Part shown: positions 1-11,132 of the stretch, in pieces
How the letters are laid out: each line of letters begins with the position of its first letter
Position numbering within the stretch: the first letter of the stretch is position 1
Assembly (NCBI GenBank): GCA_024082115.1
Contig: JAMRYE010000005.1
Span: 682,001 to 746,000, forward strand
Direction of reading: 5' to 3'
DNA: 64,000 bases
Source of the DNA: Rhinocladiella similis
Taxonomy: Eukaryota; Ascomycota; Eurotiomycetes; Chaetothyriales; Herpotrichiellaceae
Position numbers and translations under genes: made by a program
The notes under the pieces: model-generated
Told to the model about the DNA's origin: nothing
Database searches by the model: none
Seen by the model: the letters and a program-made list of their open reading frames with translations, nothing else

Positions 1-365
1 GCATGAAAGTAGTAAGCGAAATTGCCATCACGACGAATTTCCCCGCGGACCGAGAGAATGAAGTCGCGCACCAACACGAGATGCGGGATGCTGTGGCCTC
101 ATGCCTGGCTGAAGCTTATGCAGCCACAGCCGAAGTGGTCGCTGGTGATGATCACTTAGACCCAGAGTATGGGCTGATCAAGTGTCCGGCTGTTTTCGTC
201 GCGGGTGACAAGGACATGATTAGCCCGCCCCAACGATCGAAGGATGTCAGCGGTCTGCTTGGAGGGCCGACAGAGGTGGTGATTGTGAGGAGTGGTCATC
301 AGATGATCTTACAGGATCTGGAATGCACACAGAAAGCATTGTCTAAGTTGCTCGCTATGCTGTAG
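1..365 (+). CDS. Alpha/beta-hydrolase, C-terminal part (5' end outside window)
   Basis: The reading frame is open from the first bases and ends at TAG 363-365. The visible 120 residues form the last third of an alpha/beta-hydrolase fold: a strand followed by GDKD (residues 68-71), where this fold places the catalytic Asp, then a strand and GHQMILQD (98-105), where it places the catalytic His. The nucleophile elbow (GxSxG) must lie upstream of the window. The first in-frame ATG (base 3) is probably internal and not the true start. The substrate cannot be told from this part; cofactor-free esterases, epoxide hydrolases and haloperoxidase-like enzymes share this ending. Confidence 0.7.
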   Translation, partial: MKVVSEIAITTNFPADRENEVAHQHEMRDAVASCLAEAYAATAEVVAGDDHLDPEYGLIKCPAVFVAGDKDMISPPQRSKDVSGLLGGPTEVVIVRSGHQMILQDLECTQKALSKLLAML

Positions 366-1097
366 TAGATATATAGGACGCTCCTCGTCCTCGTCCTCCG
401 CAGAGAAAGGGATGAAGGTTGGAAAGTGCGGAAAGCGCCTATGCATCTCCGTATAAACTGCATATGCTGCGAGATTATTCACCGTAGTCATGGAACGCGT
501 CCGGAGAGATCGCGACGCGAACAGATCTATCAATCGACTTTCCTTCATCAGGGACTACACATTGACTTTTTCGTTTCTTCCTTTACTGGTCTACGAGGAA
601 TTCATCGATCTTGCCATGGGAAATGTCGCTTTCGCAATGATCATCGATTAGAAGTGACACCAGCACGAGTGCTACCAATCTCAGAGCTCTACTAGACTTC
701 ATCCCTCCTGGCGTTAAGTGGGCGATGTTGAACAATGCGCTCGGCCTCTGCTGGAGGTCCAGACCTCGTTTACGCCAACAATGATATTCTTTGTCCTTTC
801 GATCGATTTCGCCATGTGCGCAAGGCTGCGTGCGCATCTTCCCCATCCCTTTCTTTGTGTTGTTTGCATTCCATGTCATCTGATCGCGACGTGAACTCCC
901 AACTGCGAGGTAAGTGGGTTTCGTTGTCACAATGAATAACCAGTTTCTCGACTCACTGTGGCAACTACCTCTTCCCAAAGCAGCCATGAGTGCTCTTTGA
1001 TTGACGGCCATGAGGACAAAATCATGCCCTGCCCACTCTCTTCGTTTCTCTTTTCCAAGGTCGGACCTCTGCGCCAAGTTCCCATCAGGTCGCAACG
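366..1097. other. Intergenic, no gene seen
   Basis: Holds the 3' flank of the hydrolase and the promoter of the WSC gene. Open frames here overlap each other on both strands and match no family I know; none has a convincing intron. Confidence 0.6.
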
Positions 1098-3751
1098 ATG
1101 ACGAGCTTCCAAAGTGCTTTGCTGGCCTTCTTCCTCAGCTTGACCTTTGGCCATGTCGAGGCATTCTGGCGTATGCGATGTGGTACCATTCAAGTTGGAC
1201 GAGTCGATCCCATTGTCTCGCCCGGCCGTGTTGCAGGCCACTGCCACACCATCGCCGGACCTAATAGTGAGTGTTACGATTGTCGAACCAGGTGGATCGT
1301 GCTGACTTCATCCAGACATCAACACTACTTCAACGTTCGACGATCTCCAGGCCGCCTTCTGCACCTCTTGTGAAGTCCAGGCTGACAAGAGCGCATACTG
1401 GACTCCTAACATGTACTACCGATACCCCAATGGCTCTTTCGTGGAGGTCCCTCACGATGGCACAGTCGCGTATTACTTGGATCGAGGGGTGGATGTTCCC
1501 AACATGAAACCATTCCCACCTGGATTCCGAATGCTTTCGGGGGACGCAGCGGCCAGAGCCTTCGATCCTAATACCCTGACCTGGGGCAATAAGACTTTTG
1601 GTCCGACTCCAATCTCGAACAGAGCCAGCTTCGCGTGTCTGGATAGCAGTGGTCCTATTCCTGAGACTCCAGGCCTCAATATTACGTCGTGTGACAGTGG
1701 CTTACGGGCACAAATCCATTTCCAGAGTTGTTGGGACGGTGTCAACTTATACAAATCAGACCAAAGCCATGTTGCTTATCTCTCCGGCATGGACAATGGT
1801 GTCTGTCCTCCTGGCTACCCTATTCTTTTACCTCATATCTTCCTCGAGATCATCTACTTCCCCAATGCCGTCGCTAAGAAGGGTGACGGGGGCATGTTCG
1901 TCTTCTCTCAGGGTGATACTACAGGCTATGGCTTCCACGGCGATTTCCTAAATGGGTGGGACCCTCAGGTTCAAATCGATTCCATCAAGCAATGCATGGG
2001 GGCTGGCGCTACCAATAATGGTGCGATTGGAGCCTGTCCGCCTCTCGCTGCGTCCGAGGACCCCTTCTTCAATCAGAATTGTCCTGAGCAACCTCCTGTG
2101 GTGAACGAGTCTGTCCACGGCTTGATCTCCCTTCTGCCAGGGTGCAACCCTCCAACTGGTGGCCCTCTACGTGCGGCTCAGAACGTCTGCCCTGTTCAGC
2201 CGACTGTCAACATCATCGACAATCAAGATTACAAGAATCGATCGGTTGCAACGGTCGGCCAACAGGTTGGCAATTGGCAGTATATGGGATGTGCGTTTGA
2301 CAAGTCCACACCTCGTCCTCTGGCTGGCAAATATTACTACGACCTGACTGGCATGACTATTGAAACGTGCACAGCTTATTGCAAGCAGAACGGCTATGCA
2401 ATGGCTGGAATGGAGGCATCCTCGCAGTGTTACTGCGGAAGTGCCTTGAGCCAGCTCATCCAGGACCCATTGACTTGCGCAGCGCAAAACTACTATGTCT
2501 GCTCAGGCAATTTGTTCGAGTACTGCGGTGGCCAGCAGCTGATGCAGATCTGGAATGATACCACTTACACTGGCCCTGCACTAAAAGGTCTTCCTATCCC
2601 AGGCCAGTCGAAGTTACCTCTGCTCGATGGCAGCACCGCGACATATCAAGGTTGTTACACTGAGGGCGTTGGTGCAAAGGCACTCCCTGGATCGAAGTAC
2701 TCCAATAGCACGGGCATGTCACTTGAGAATTGCGCCGCATTTTGTCAGAAGGGCAACTACGCCCTGTTCGGCACCGAGTATGCGCAAGGTATGTCATTAT
2801 CCTATTCTACCCCCCTATCATCACTATCATCGTCGTCGTTCTGAAAGCTAATCTTTGCTCCATCCAGAATGCTACTGTGGCAACAGTATCACAACCTCTC
2901 AAGTCCTCCAAAACAACTGCTCGGCCATCTGCACAGGCGACAACACCGAATTCTGCGGCGGCAACTCACGAATCTCCGTCTGGGCTCTATCAAGCTACGT
3001 CCCACCCACGACGTCGAGCGGCTCATCCTCTCCAACGACATCACCGACTCCGTCCCCTGCAGCCACGGGCATCACGTACCTGAACTGCGTGAGCGAGACT
3101 TCGCCCAACCGCGCCCTCAACGCAAGCTACACGTCCGGCGGCAGCATGAGCATCGACCAGTGCGCGTTCACCGCGCAGGGTCTGAACCTAGCGTTCTTTG
3201 GCCTCGAGTACGCAAGCCAATGTCTCGCCGGCAACGTGCTGAATAGCGGCTCAAGCGTTCTCGACCCGAGTAAATGCAATATGAAGTGCGCAGGTAACAA
3301 CACCCAGACCTGTGGCGGACCGAACGCCATCTCCTTGTACAACAATACACTGTACGTCAAGGCGACGAATCCCAACCCGGTCAACGTACCAAACCAGTCG
3401 GGCACCCAGTACGGGTACGTGGGATGCTACAGCGAACCGGCCGGCGCCAGAGCGCTAGGCCCGAATGCCCAGTTCGGTAGTACGCAGACCACACTGAATA
3501 CGTTGACCGTCGAGGCGTGTGCTGCTTACTGTTTCGGCAAAGGGTACTCGTGGATGGGTGTTGAGAATGGCAATCAGTGTTTCTGTAACGGCGCTGGCAT
3601 CATCAACGGTGCAGCACTGTCTGCGGGTGGTGATGCTGACTGTAGCATGGGATGTCAGGGCAATGCCAGGGAGAATTGTGGTGGGAACGCAAAGATCAAT
3701 ATCTACCAGTTGAAGAGCGGCAGTAAGAGGAGAGCGAGAAGGACATGGTAA
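1098..3751 (+). CDS. Secreted DUF1996 + four-WSC-domain protein
   Basis: Predicted 841 residues in three exons; introns 1267-1315 and 2789-2867 (GT-AG, frame kept). Order: signal peptide (about 1-22, hydrophobic, ending HVEA); DUF1996 (about 23-270), with the GHCHTI segment typical of that family; a linker; then four WSC repeats, each with the spaced-cysteine pattern including YxGC, C..YC, QCxCG and CGG. Two WSC repeats are separated from the others by a Ser/Thr/Pro-rich stretch, as in O-glycosylated wall proteins. WSC domains bind cell-wall polysaccharide, so a wall-associated or secreted glycan-binding role is expected. There is no C-terminal membrane helix or clear GPI signal; the protein ends in a basic tail (KRRARR). 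The second intron falls inside a WSC repeat. Enzyme activity is not evident. Confidence 0.9.
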
Positions 3752-4110
3752 GGCTGTGGAAGCAGCACAAGGAGCATTGAGAGGTTGAAGTGGAGTTGCA
3801 AGAGTACATTTGCATAGTTCTTTTGTGAGTACTTTCAAGTCTTGTTTACAGTGCATATCTCGCCTTCCCGTACTCGCAACTTGTGATAATGAAAGACTGT
3901 TCAGCTCGATAATTTCAGCTCGATAATAAAGACCTGATGGATCCTGGCCCACATTTGTCGTTGTTGCAGATCACGGTGCGGAGGATTGAATTGCATTGCG
4001 CTTTACACCCATAGCTAGGTGTCTAAAGCTGAACAAAACTTGGTTGAAAAGTCGGATGTATTGTTCTTTGAACCGGTGCAGCGATCAGAGAGAGTTCTAG
4101 CACGGCATAC
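3752..4110. other. Intergenic, convergent 3' ends
   Basis: Lies between the WSC gene and the broken 2EXR-like gene, which are transcribed toward each other. No feature seen. Confidence 0.5.
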
Positions 4111-4713
4111 CTATTTTCCAGTCGGTAATAAGCGATAGTTCGAGCATCGGGCTTTTGGGAAGTCTTCAGTGTCATCGTGAGCAGCATCCCAGCGCAACAC
4201 GAAATTCTTTCCCAATGTAGATACTAGATTTGATGGAGGGAACTCGTCATACCATGGGAAGATGACAGCGGTCTCTTGTACTGGGCCGAAATGTTCCAAG
4301 TTTCTCTTGAAGAACCTGGGAATGCAGGGGTCCTCGTACTAGAATGGTGTCCACCGTACTGCCCATCTCAGGCTGCCGTATAGCACTCTTCTGCCTTCTT
4401 CCCACACTTGTTTGCAAACTCGGAGAAATTGAGCAGACAGACCAGTGCTTTCGATAAAGAGAAGTTCGTTATCAAAGTCTGACCAGGCCGGAACCTTGTT
4501 GGGAGTCAACCAAGGGACGGCATCTCTAATAAACCTTTTGAGTCTGATGTCCTCTACCAAAGGATCGGTCGAGCAGAAGAATACGAGGATTTCGCGAAGA
4601 TCCACGAAAATTTCGCGGTATATTTTATCGAGTATCTCTGGCGGATAGTTCAAGTAGCCCATGGTGCCCCTGGGGCGGCGTCGTTCGATATACTGGACAA
4701 TAATCGTTGCCAT
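4111..4713 (-). pseudogene. 2EXR/F-box-like fungal protein interrupted by in-frame TAG
   Basis: The first part begins MATIIVQY (ATG 4713; a second ATG at 4662) and reads LNYPPEILDKIYREIF, then FLRVCKQVWEEGRRVLYG. These two blocks mark the fungal 2EXR-like family, a relative of F-box N-termini. An in-frame TAG at 4341-4339 follows directly. The same frame continues without it for another 75 codons, with family-like sequence (FFKRNLEHFGPV, then AVIFPW), to TAG 4113-4111. No good intron removes the stop: the only nearby GT-AG pairs are very short or lack a branch site. Best reading: a recently disrupted gene, or a sequencing error at one base. The upstream in-frame extension to 4839 starts with an ATG too but has no family similarity. 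Function unknown. Confidence 0.5.
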
Positions 4714-5004
4714 TGCTGCAGCTGTGAAGAGCACCGTGGGCCTTGAATTGGTTGTCACAGTCGAATATTGGAGCAGAATGTAAGTAGATGTGTCTGAAAG
4801 AGTTTGTCTCGAGGCTCGGTCCCTGCGGTCGTACGTCAACGATGAATGTCGTAATTACGATGATAGAGAGTTGTATGCAGTAATGAATTAGACGATGTTG
4901 ATAGCCATATCGTGAACGTGAACGCCTCCGTAAGGGATGCTGAGAAGCACCTGAGCTTATAGCCTGGTGTGAATGTGCCGATAGCTGCCACAGTCGCGGC
5001 TGCT

Positions 5005-5446
5005 TCACCGTCTCTTCGGTTTAGAAGCCATTTTCGCCTTCCTCGCTCGTTCAGAAGCAAAAACCATCATGTTCCTTGGTTTCCTCTTCGACACCCTGTG
5101 TCCTTTTGCGTTTGAACGGCTCTTCTTCGACCGAGACTCGGCAGACTTTGTTTTCGCGCCATCTGCATCGACTTCCATCTCTGAGAATTATGTTAGATAC
5201 TGGCTGCTATTGTTTGCGAAAATCCTCACCTTCTGCACTGTCGTTTGTAGGGTCTTCTCCCTCTACTTGTTCAGTTGCTTCATCAACATCCATGGCCTTC
5301 TCCTCGTTCACCTTTGGCTTCGCTGCTAGTTCTTGTAGTTTGGCGGATAATCTTTCCAGCCGGGCATCGTGGGCAGGACCAAAGACTTTGGCACGCAGAT
5401 TTCGGTGGTTGCGTTTTGTGACAGAGGCTCTGGCTGATTTGGCCAT
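5005..5446 (-). CDS. DUF2423 nucleolar-type protein (YBL028C homologue)
   Basis: Predicted 130 residues in two exons, intron 5181-5229 (donor GTGAGG). The N-terminus MAKSARASVTKRNHRNLRAK, followed by VFGPAHDARLERLSAKL, is the DUF2423 signature, which starts right at the initiator Met; the longer frame upstream lacks similarity. An acidic middle (EEKAMDVDEATEQ, then EGEDP) is followed by a very basic C-terminus (SKKSRSNAKG ... KRKPRN ... KPKRR), as in nucleolar ribosome-biogenesis proteins. The yeast relative is a small nucleolar protein of unclear role. It shares a promoter of about 410 bp with the SUMO ligase on the other strand. The function is known only by family and location. Confidence 0.88.
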
Positions 5447-5855
5447 GATGAGGGCGATCTGGAGGCTTGAATAGATTCGGGGAGGGTTGAGCAAATATCG
5501 GATTAGGCCTGATCTGAGAGAATATACCTAGGCTTGGACAAAAAGTGAAAATGTTCAGAAGGGCCCAAGTGAGAGATGGACGAAGGCGAAAAAACTGCGG
5601 ATGGCCCACCAATCAGTGCCGCTTCCGCGGTCGAATACTGGACTATCACATCACCTTCCACTCGATATTGACTCTTTGTACCACGACAACCACTTCTCAG
5701 CATCTTCCCAATTCCTGCCGTGCCTCTTCCAGAGCCGTTCGGGCACGCTTGCGCCCATTCCCCTGTGCTCTATCACCATGTCTGGCTACCTACGATAGTA
5801 TTCTCCGGCTGCCCGTCTCGAACCACCTCCCACTTCGTCAAAGCCGCCTTCCACC
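5447..5855. promoter_or_regulatory. Divergent promoter, DUF2423 gene / SUMO ligase
   Basis: The two start codons face away from each other across this stretch. It is rich in C/T tracts on the plus strand near the SUMO ligase start. No specific operator is identified. Confidence 0.5.
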
Positions 5856-7728
5856 ATGGCGGGCTACCTGCAGGCGCAGGACCAGGCGCAAGCCATGGTG
5901 GCCCAAGTCAAGACTTTGACTGTCGAAAGATTGAAGAACCTGCTTCGAGCCGAATCGCTGCCTTTGTCAGGTGTTAAGAGTGAACTGCAGATTAGGTCTA
6001 TCGCACGTATGCAACACTTCCTTTCCATCCTCACCACTTCCGCACTGTGTTTGTCCACAAGCTAACCTCGACTTTTCAACAGACATTGAAAAACTGCGCA
6101 ATGCTGGTGACATTGCCGGTCTGAATAGGGTTCGAGGGAATATCAGAGGCGTTCCTCCGTCCTACAACAATCATTCCTACCCTCCGCCTTACTCTTCGCA
6201 CACTCCCGCATCTTCCGCCTCTCCCCAGTTTTCCTCTCCGAACACTCATACGCCATACAACATGTCTTCAACGCCTTCCTCCTATGCGCCCAGTAAGAAT
6301 GATACTCAACGATCGAGAAGAGATTCTGATACAAGACAGATCGCATCACCTTCAAGAACTCGCCATTCTACAACATTATCCGACCACTGACTCAGAGCCT
6401 CGAGTGTAAAGGTGATAGCTGTCACACAATCTTCACAACTCCCTCACTAACTGATCGACTGTAGCACGTGAATCAACTCGGGATACCGCCCGTCTTACAA
6501 TCACTCTTGGTCAACAGGTCGCATCCCAACTGGAGACGGATTCATCATACAGAGTCATGGTGTTCTGTGCCGGGGAAGGTTTCACGCCATTTTCCAGAGA
6601 ATCGGAAATTGCGTTTCCACACAACGTGGAACTGAAATGCAACTCTGATGAAGTAAAGGTGAACCTTCGAGGGCTGAAGAACCGACCTGGATCGACAAAA
6701 CCAGCAGATGTCACCGACTTCATCAGGAAGAAACCATCAAATTACCCAAACTCAGTGGAGATGATCTATGCATTGACTACTAAGGTGCGCCGAAAGATGA
6801 ATTTTCCTTGCTTTCGTTCTTCTGTGTCCGATATCTAAACCAAGAATTATCATGCTAAACAGGCAAAACCACCTACGCAGAAGTTCTACCTGATTGTCAA
6901 TCTGGTCCAGAAGAAGTCCATTGACTCCATGGTATCCGAGATCCGACGAGGAAAAATGATAACCAAAGATCAAGTCCTTCGGGAAAGTGAGCATGGACGC
7001 TCTCCAGTGAATGACCTCTTCTGACTCTGGCAGTGCGATCGAAAGCCGACGATCCTGACATTGTGGCAACCTCGAGCGTGTTGTCTTTAAAAGACCCCGT
7101 CGCATACACACGCATTGTTACTCCATGTCGGTCCATGTCCTGCAATCATAATCAGTGCTTCGATGCGGCATGCTTTCTACAGCTTCAGGAACAGGCCCCG
7201 ACATGGACGTGTCCAATATGCAACAAGTCTGCAACTTGGGAGAATTTGGTGTTGGATCAATATGTTAATGACATTCTGAATTCAACACCGATGGATACCG
7301 AAGCGGTTACTGTTCAGCCTGATGGAAGATGGTCTATTCACACCGAAAGCGACAATTCGAACCAACGCAAACCAAATCCTACACCAAGTGATGACGACGA
7401 TGATGACGAGGATCTGGTCGAACTCAGAGACAAACCCGATCCTCGGCCAAAGATCGAAACACTAACACCTCACAGTGTTAGAACTCCACCACTCTCTTCC
7501 AGGGAGGAATCCAGTGCACCATCGGCCTCTCGGTCGAACAAACGCCCGCGGGAGGATGTGATTGACTTGACGCTAAGCGATGACGAAGCACCAGCTCCAA
7601 AAGCACGGAGATTTCCAGATCCCGTTGTATCCAGTGTACGGCCTCCTGATCGATATCACTTTCACTTACCTCCTCCTAATCCTCCATCTTACTCAATCAA
7701 CAGGTTTGACTCGAATGCTTCCTATTGA
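5856..7728 (+). CDS. Siz/PIAS-type SUMO E3 ligase
   Basis: Predicted 499 residues in five exons; introns 6007-6082, 6293-6464, 6785-6862 and 6987-7033. Domains in order: SAP (about 12-50, LTVERLKNLLRAESLPLSG), which binds DNA; a Ser/Pro-rich linker; PINIT (about 122-268), which positions the SUMO-charged E2 and substrate; SP-RING (about 288-340), with C300, C305, H307, C328 and C331 visible; and an acidic tail with a SUMO-interacting motif VIDLTLSDDE (444-453) just after a basic KRPRE. This order is that of Siz1/Siz2/Pli1. It transfers SUMO from Ubc9 to nuclear substrates. It is shorter than yeast Siz1. The 172-nt second intron is the least certain; a TGA (6388-6390) in the unspliced frame forces a splice there. 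Confidence 0.93.
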
Positions 7729-8406
7729 CATGACGGCTTTACTATTCGGCATTCAGCGCGGCGTTGGGACGGAGCATCACATTACAAGCATTGCATTGGT
7801 GGATTACCTAGGTATGATGGCAAAGGAGTCCAGTCTTGGCTGGCCAGGAGTTGGGGCGGAGTTTGTCATCGCTAAGAAGTGCGAGACGAGCAGGTCGGTG
7901 CAAGCAAGAAGGAGAATAAGTTGTTGAAATGGTTATACCCGGCTGGCAAGCACGGGCAGGAAACTTCATGCTTGTGCAATGACGATCAAGTTCGTGTATC
8001 TCTCTAGGGATAACGTGTACAGTAACGACCATTAGCATCCCATCGACATCCGAGACTACCTACAGAATCATGGATTAGGGAGTACGATGCTTTACGTGGG
8101 GCTAAATACGTTATGGTGGCGAAGAGAAAGGAAACATTCAAAGACAAAAACCAGCAAGAGTCTCTTAAACAACATCTCATGAAGTGGATGTCGATAGAGA
8201 GTTATTATCCTGCTGCTTGTGGAATCAGAAATGCTCTTGAAAAAAAGGACGTCTTCGATTTGAATGTGCTGCTCAAGATTGGGCGTTTCTTGCTTCATAT
8301 GCTAAGTCAAGTGCGTGGCGCAGGACTCCAGGAGTCTTCTGTAGGCGCTTTGCCGCTTCGACCTAGGTTGTTCTGTCCAGTGTCCATCCGAAAACGACAT
8401 GCACCA
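7729..8406. other. Intergenic, convergent 3' ends
   Basis: Lies between the SUMO ligase and EFM7, transcribed toward each other. Small open frames on both strands have no recognisable similarity and were left out. Confidence 0.55.
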
Positions 8407-9647
8407 TCACCGCCGGATAAGCACAGCACAGACACACCATCTATTCGCCATATATTTGTCTTCACCCGGCCGTCGGGGTGCCCACGCTCTCCGCGCCCCG
8501 TTCATATCGATCTCGAACATCTCAACAGCCTTTAGTTTTCCTTTGACCGAGCGTGTCTCTTCGTCTTCGTCGTCGTCGGTTTGGACATCGTGGTGCGCGA
8601 TTGTACATTCCCCTGTGGCGACCTCGAAGAAACGTCTGACTACCTCTCTACCGTTGGGGAAACTAGCGACGAAGAGTGCGCAGGAGGGCTCGCCGTCGGG
8701 GTCATCGTGTGGAAGGTAGGCAAGGATGGTCTTGCAGATGTTCGCGTGCTGTTCGTGCATCCAGAGACATTCGGCTATGATGATCCGTTGGAACGAGCTA
8801 GGTTGGTCTGGGACCGGCTTTCCGTGTGCCTTAGGAAGGTAGAATGTTGTTGTTCCCCAGGTGTATCCGTAAATTGATATCAAGGATTCCGTTTCTTTTT
8901 TGGTTGGTGGTGGTGACACGTCTGGTAGCGGGGTCTGCTCTTGATCTTGTACCGACGTGTGCAGTGCAGTCGTCTGGAACGCCGGCTTCTCGAGTAACTT
9001 ATTACTATTGGCGTTGATGTTGACGCTGGTACTGGGGTTTGACTCCTGCGTGGTTACATGGAGGTTGTCGTGGATATTCTGCTCAATCGCACCCATGGTC
9101 AAAGCGGTGCTCGAAGGGTGGTCTGAAATAACCACACTCTTTGCACCAGACAGGGCTGCGATTATGCTCGGTAGTGCCGCTCCTGCGATACCCAGATCAG
9201 CTCACTCGTGCTCCCTGGAACTTGGTGTCGATCATACAAGTCTTGTTCTCACGTACCGGCGCCCAGCTCAAGTATTGACTTCCCTCGCACACTCCAGTAC
9301 CGGGTGGTCCACTTGACATTGTGGTTCTCTTCATGGCTCTTCTGACTTGTCTGCGACTGCGACTGAGTCTGAGTATCATTGCTGGCTTCCTCGATTGCAT
9401 CAGCGGCTACCACTCCCCCGTTCCACAGGTTGTATGCAAAGAGCTGACGACCCTCCTCGGCATCAGGATGTTCCGGGATGCGTAGAGATATTCTACCGAA
9501 GCGAGGAGAGTCATAGTATACTGATTGTCCTGGCACACCGTGATGGGTTTGGGGGTCGTCGGTAAAGAGGTTCGAAAGGGCAGAAGCGAAGAAATCTTCA
9601 GCGGAAGGAGTAGATGGGACAGGAGCGTACACGCGAGAAGGATACAT
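8407..9647 (-). CDS. EFM7: eEF1A N-terminal/lysine methyltransferase, EFM7 (Nnt1) type
   Basis: Predicted 388 residues in two exons, intron 9183-9256 (frame kept by phase 1). It is a seven-beta-strand, AdoMet-dependent methyltransferase: the N-terminal segment has NLWNGG (residues 74-79), motif I is ILELGAGAALPS (125-136) split by the intron, and then follow SDHPS and a long Ser/Thr/Gln-rich insert. Post-I blocks include YGYTWG and IIIAECLWMHEQH, matching the family once called nicotinamide N-methyltransferase and now EFM7. In yeast the enzyme methylates the N-terminal Gly and Lys3 of eEF1A. The protein is longer than the yeast one because of two low-complexity inserts (a QSQSQ tract near 95-105 and the insert after motif I). 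It is head to head with EFM4. Confidence 0.88.
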
Positions 9648-10056
9648 GGCGGGAGTTCATCTAGCTTCGCGAGGCCGCTGTAAGGTCGAGGCGTCCAATT
9701 GCGTTTAAAGGAGTAAGTACATCGACCGGAGGCCTAATGGCGCGCAGTCTGTGGTCTCTACTATGTTGTAGAGTCACGACATGAAGCACCTATGCTCATG
9801 TACGAGCTTAAAAACACGGAGTGCGGAAACATCAAGTCGAGACAAATTGTATGTGACGAGGCTGAGTGGAATGCGGGGGGGGGGTTTGACACACGATAAG
9901 ATAAGATGAGGAGAAAGATTCATTTCCCACCAACCGCAACGAAGAACCACGGATGAGGAAGAGCCTTTCTTTCATAACTGTATGTTTGAGCACTTGTCAA
10001 CATAACTGAGACTACCCCTTCACAGGGGACAGAAGCCGAGAAGGACGAAAAAGGGA
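9648..10056. promoter_or_regulatory. Shared promoter of EFM7 and EFM4
   Basis: About 410 bp between the start codons of the two divergent eEF1A methyltransferase genes. It contains a run of ten G (9875-9884). No known fungal operator was recognised. Confidence 0.6.
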
Positions 10057-11017
10057 ATGGCACACCCAACACATCTTGATCCCAGCGAACTAGGCACAAA
10101 GGAGTAGTAAGTACGTTCCCTTCCCTCTCCGCCTTGAGCCCGCTGCTTCTTCAACACATCATCAAACCTGACATGCCGATTCCTATGTTCAAAGCTGGGA
10201 CAAATACTACCAAAACGACCTCGATCAACAACACCAAGATCGCTCAGATATAGACGGAGATGCCGACGCAGAGGACGCCGCCGAACTACCAGACCCATCT
10301 GATCTGGAATCCTGGTTCGACGACGTCGGCGCTCCAGCAAAGACACTCGAATTTTTAACGTCTGAGTCTTTTCCATTATCACCTAATTACACCGCCAACG
10401 AATCAAGTTCTTCGACTCTGCATCCTAGCGTACTCGATCTCGGCACAGGCAATGGCAGTGCCTTGTTCTCATTACGCCTTGAAGGGGAGTATGGAGGACG
10501 TATGGTCGGGGTGGATTATTCAAGCCAGAGTATCGAGCTCGCGAGGACGCTGTGCAGACAGTACTTCCCACCATCAGATACAGGCATAGACGACGAGACA
10601 GATGTAACGTTTGAAGTTCTCGACCTCATCAACGACACTCCGACGACGAAACCGTGGTGGCCAACTTCAGACGGTGGATTCAACCTCGTGTTGGATAAGG
10701 GGACGTTTGACGCCATCTCCCTCTCCTCTGCGACTGTAATCGATCCTATGACGGGAAAGGGGAGGAGGATATGTGAATTCTATCCTACCAAGATACTCGA
10801 TATGGTCAAGCCGAACGGGTTCCTGTTGATCACTAGCTGCAACTGGACGGAGGAGGAAGTTGTCTCGTGGTTCACGGGCGCAGAAGCGAATGGCACAGGC
10901 AGGTTCACTGTCTACGACAGGATAAAGTATCCTGTTTTCGAGTTCGGGGGACAAAAAGGTCAAGGTGTGGCGAGCGTGTGTTTTAGAAAGATCCAAGAGA
11001 CTACGAGTACTCGGTGA
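10057..11017 (+). CDS. EFM4: eEF1A lysine methyltransferase EFM4 (METTL10 family)
   Basis: Predicted 290 residues in two exons; exon 1 is only 50 nt and the intron is 10107-10194 (donor GTAAGT). The N-terminus HLDPSELGTKEYWDKYYQ (residues 6-23) is the EFM4/METTL10 signature and spans the splice junction, which confirms both the start and the intron. Motif I is VLDLGTGNG (96-104); GVDYS follows, then the DKGTFDAISL block. In yeast EFM4 methylates Lys316 of eEF1A in the cytosol. An acidic, Asp-rich insert sits between the signature and motif I. The downstream SRP receptor gene is convergent and ends 116 bp away. Confidence 0.93.
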
Positions 11018-11132
11018 TAGCTAATCCATGTATCATTTCATCCGTACACGCTTCGATTATGTTCACCTGGATCAATCGACCCGTGCAGTTCCTATGCATG
11101 TGTCGCTGGTGATATATGGTCATGAGAAACGA

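Noticed and set aside
8113..8535. 140-codon plus-strand open frame
   Set aside because: Overlaps the 3' end of EFM7 on the other strand; no similarity and no splice signals; a shadow frame.
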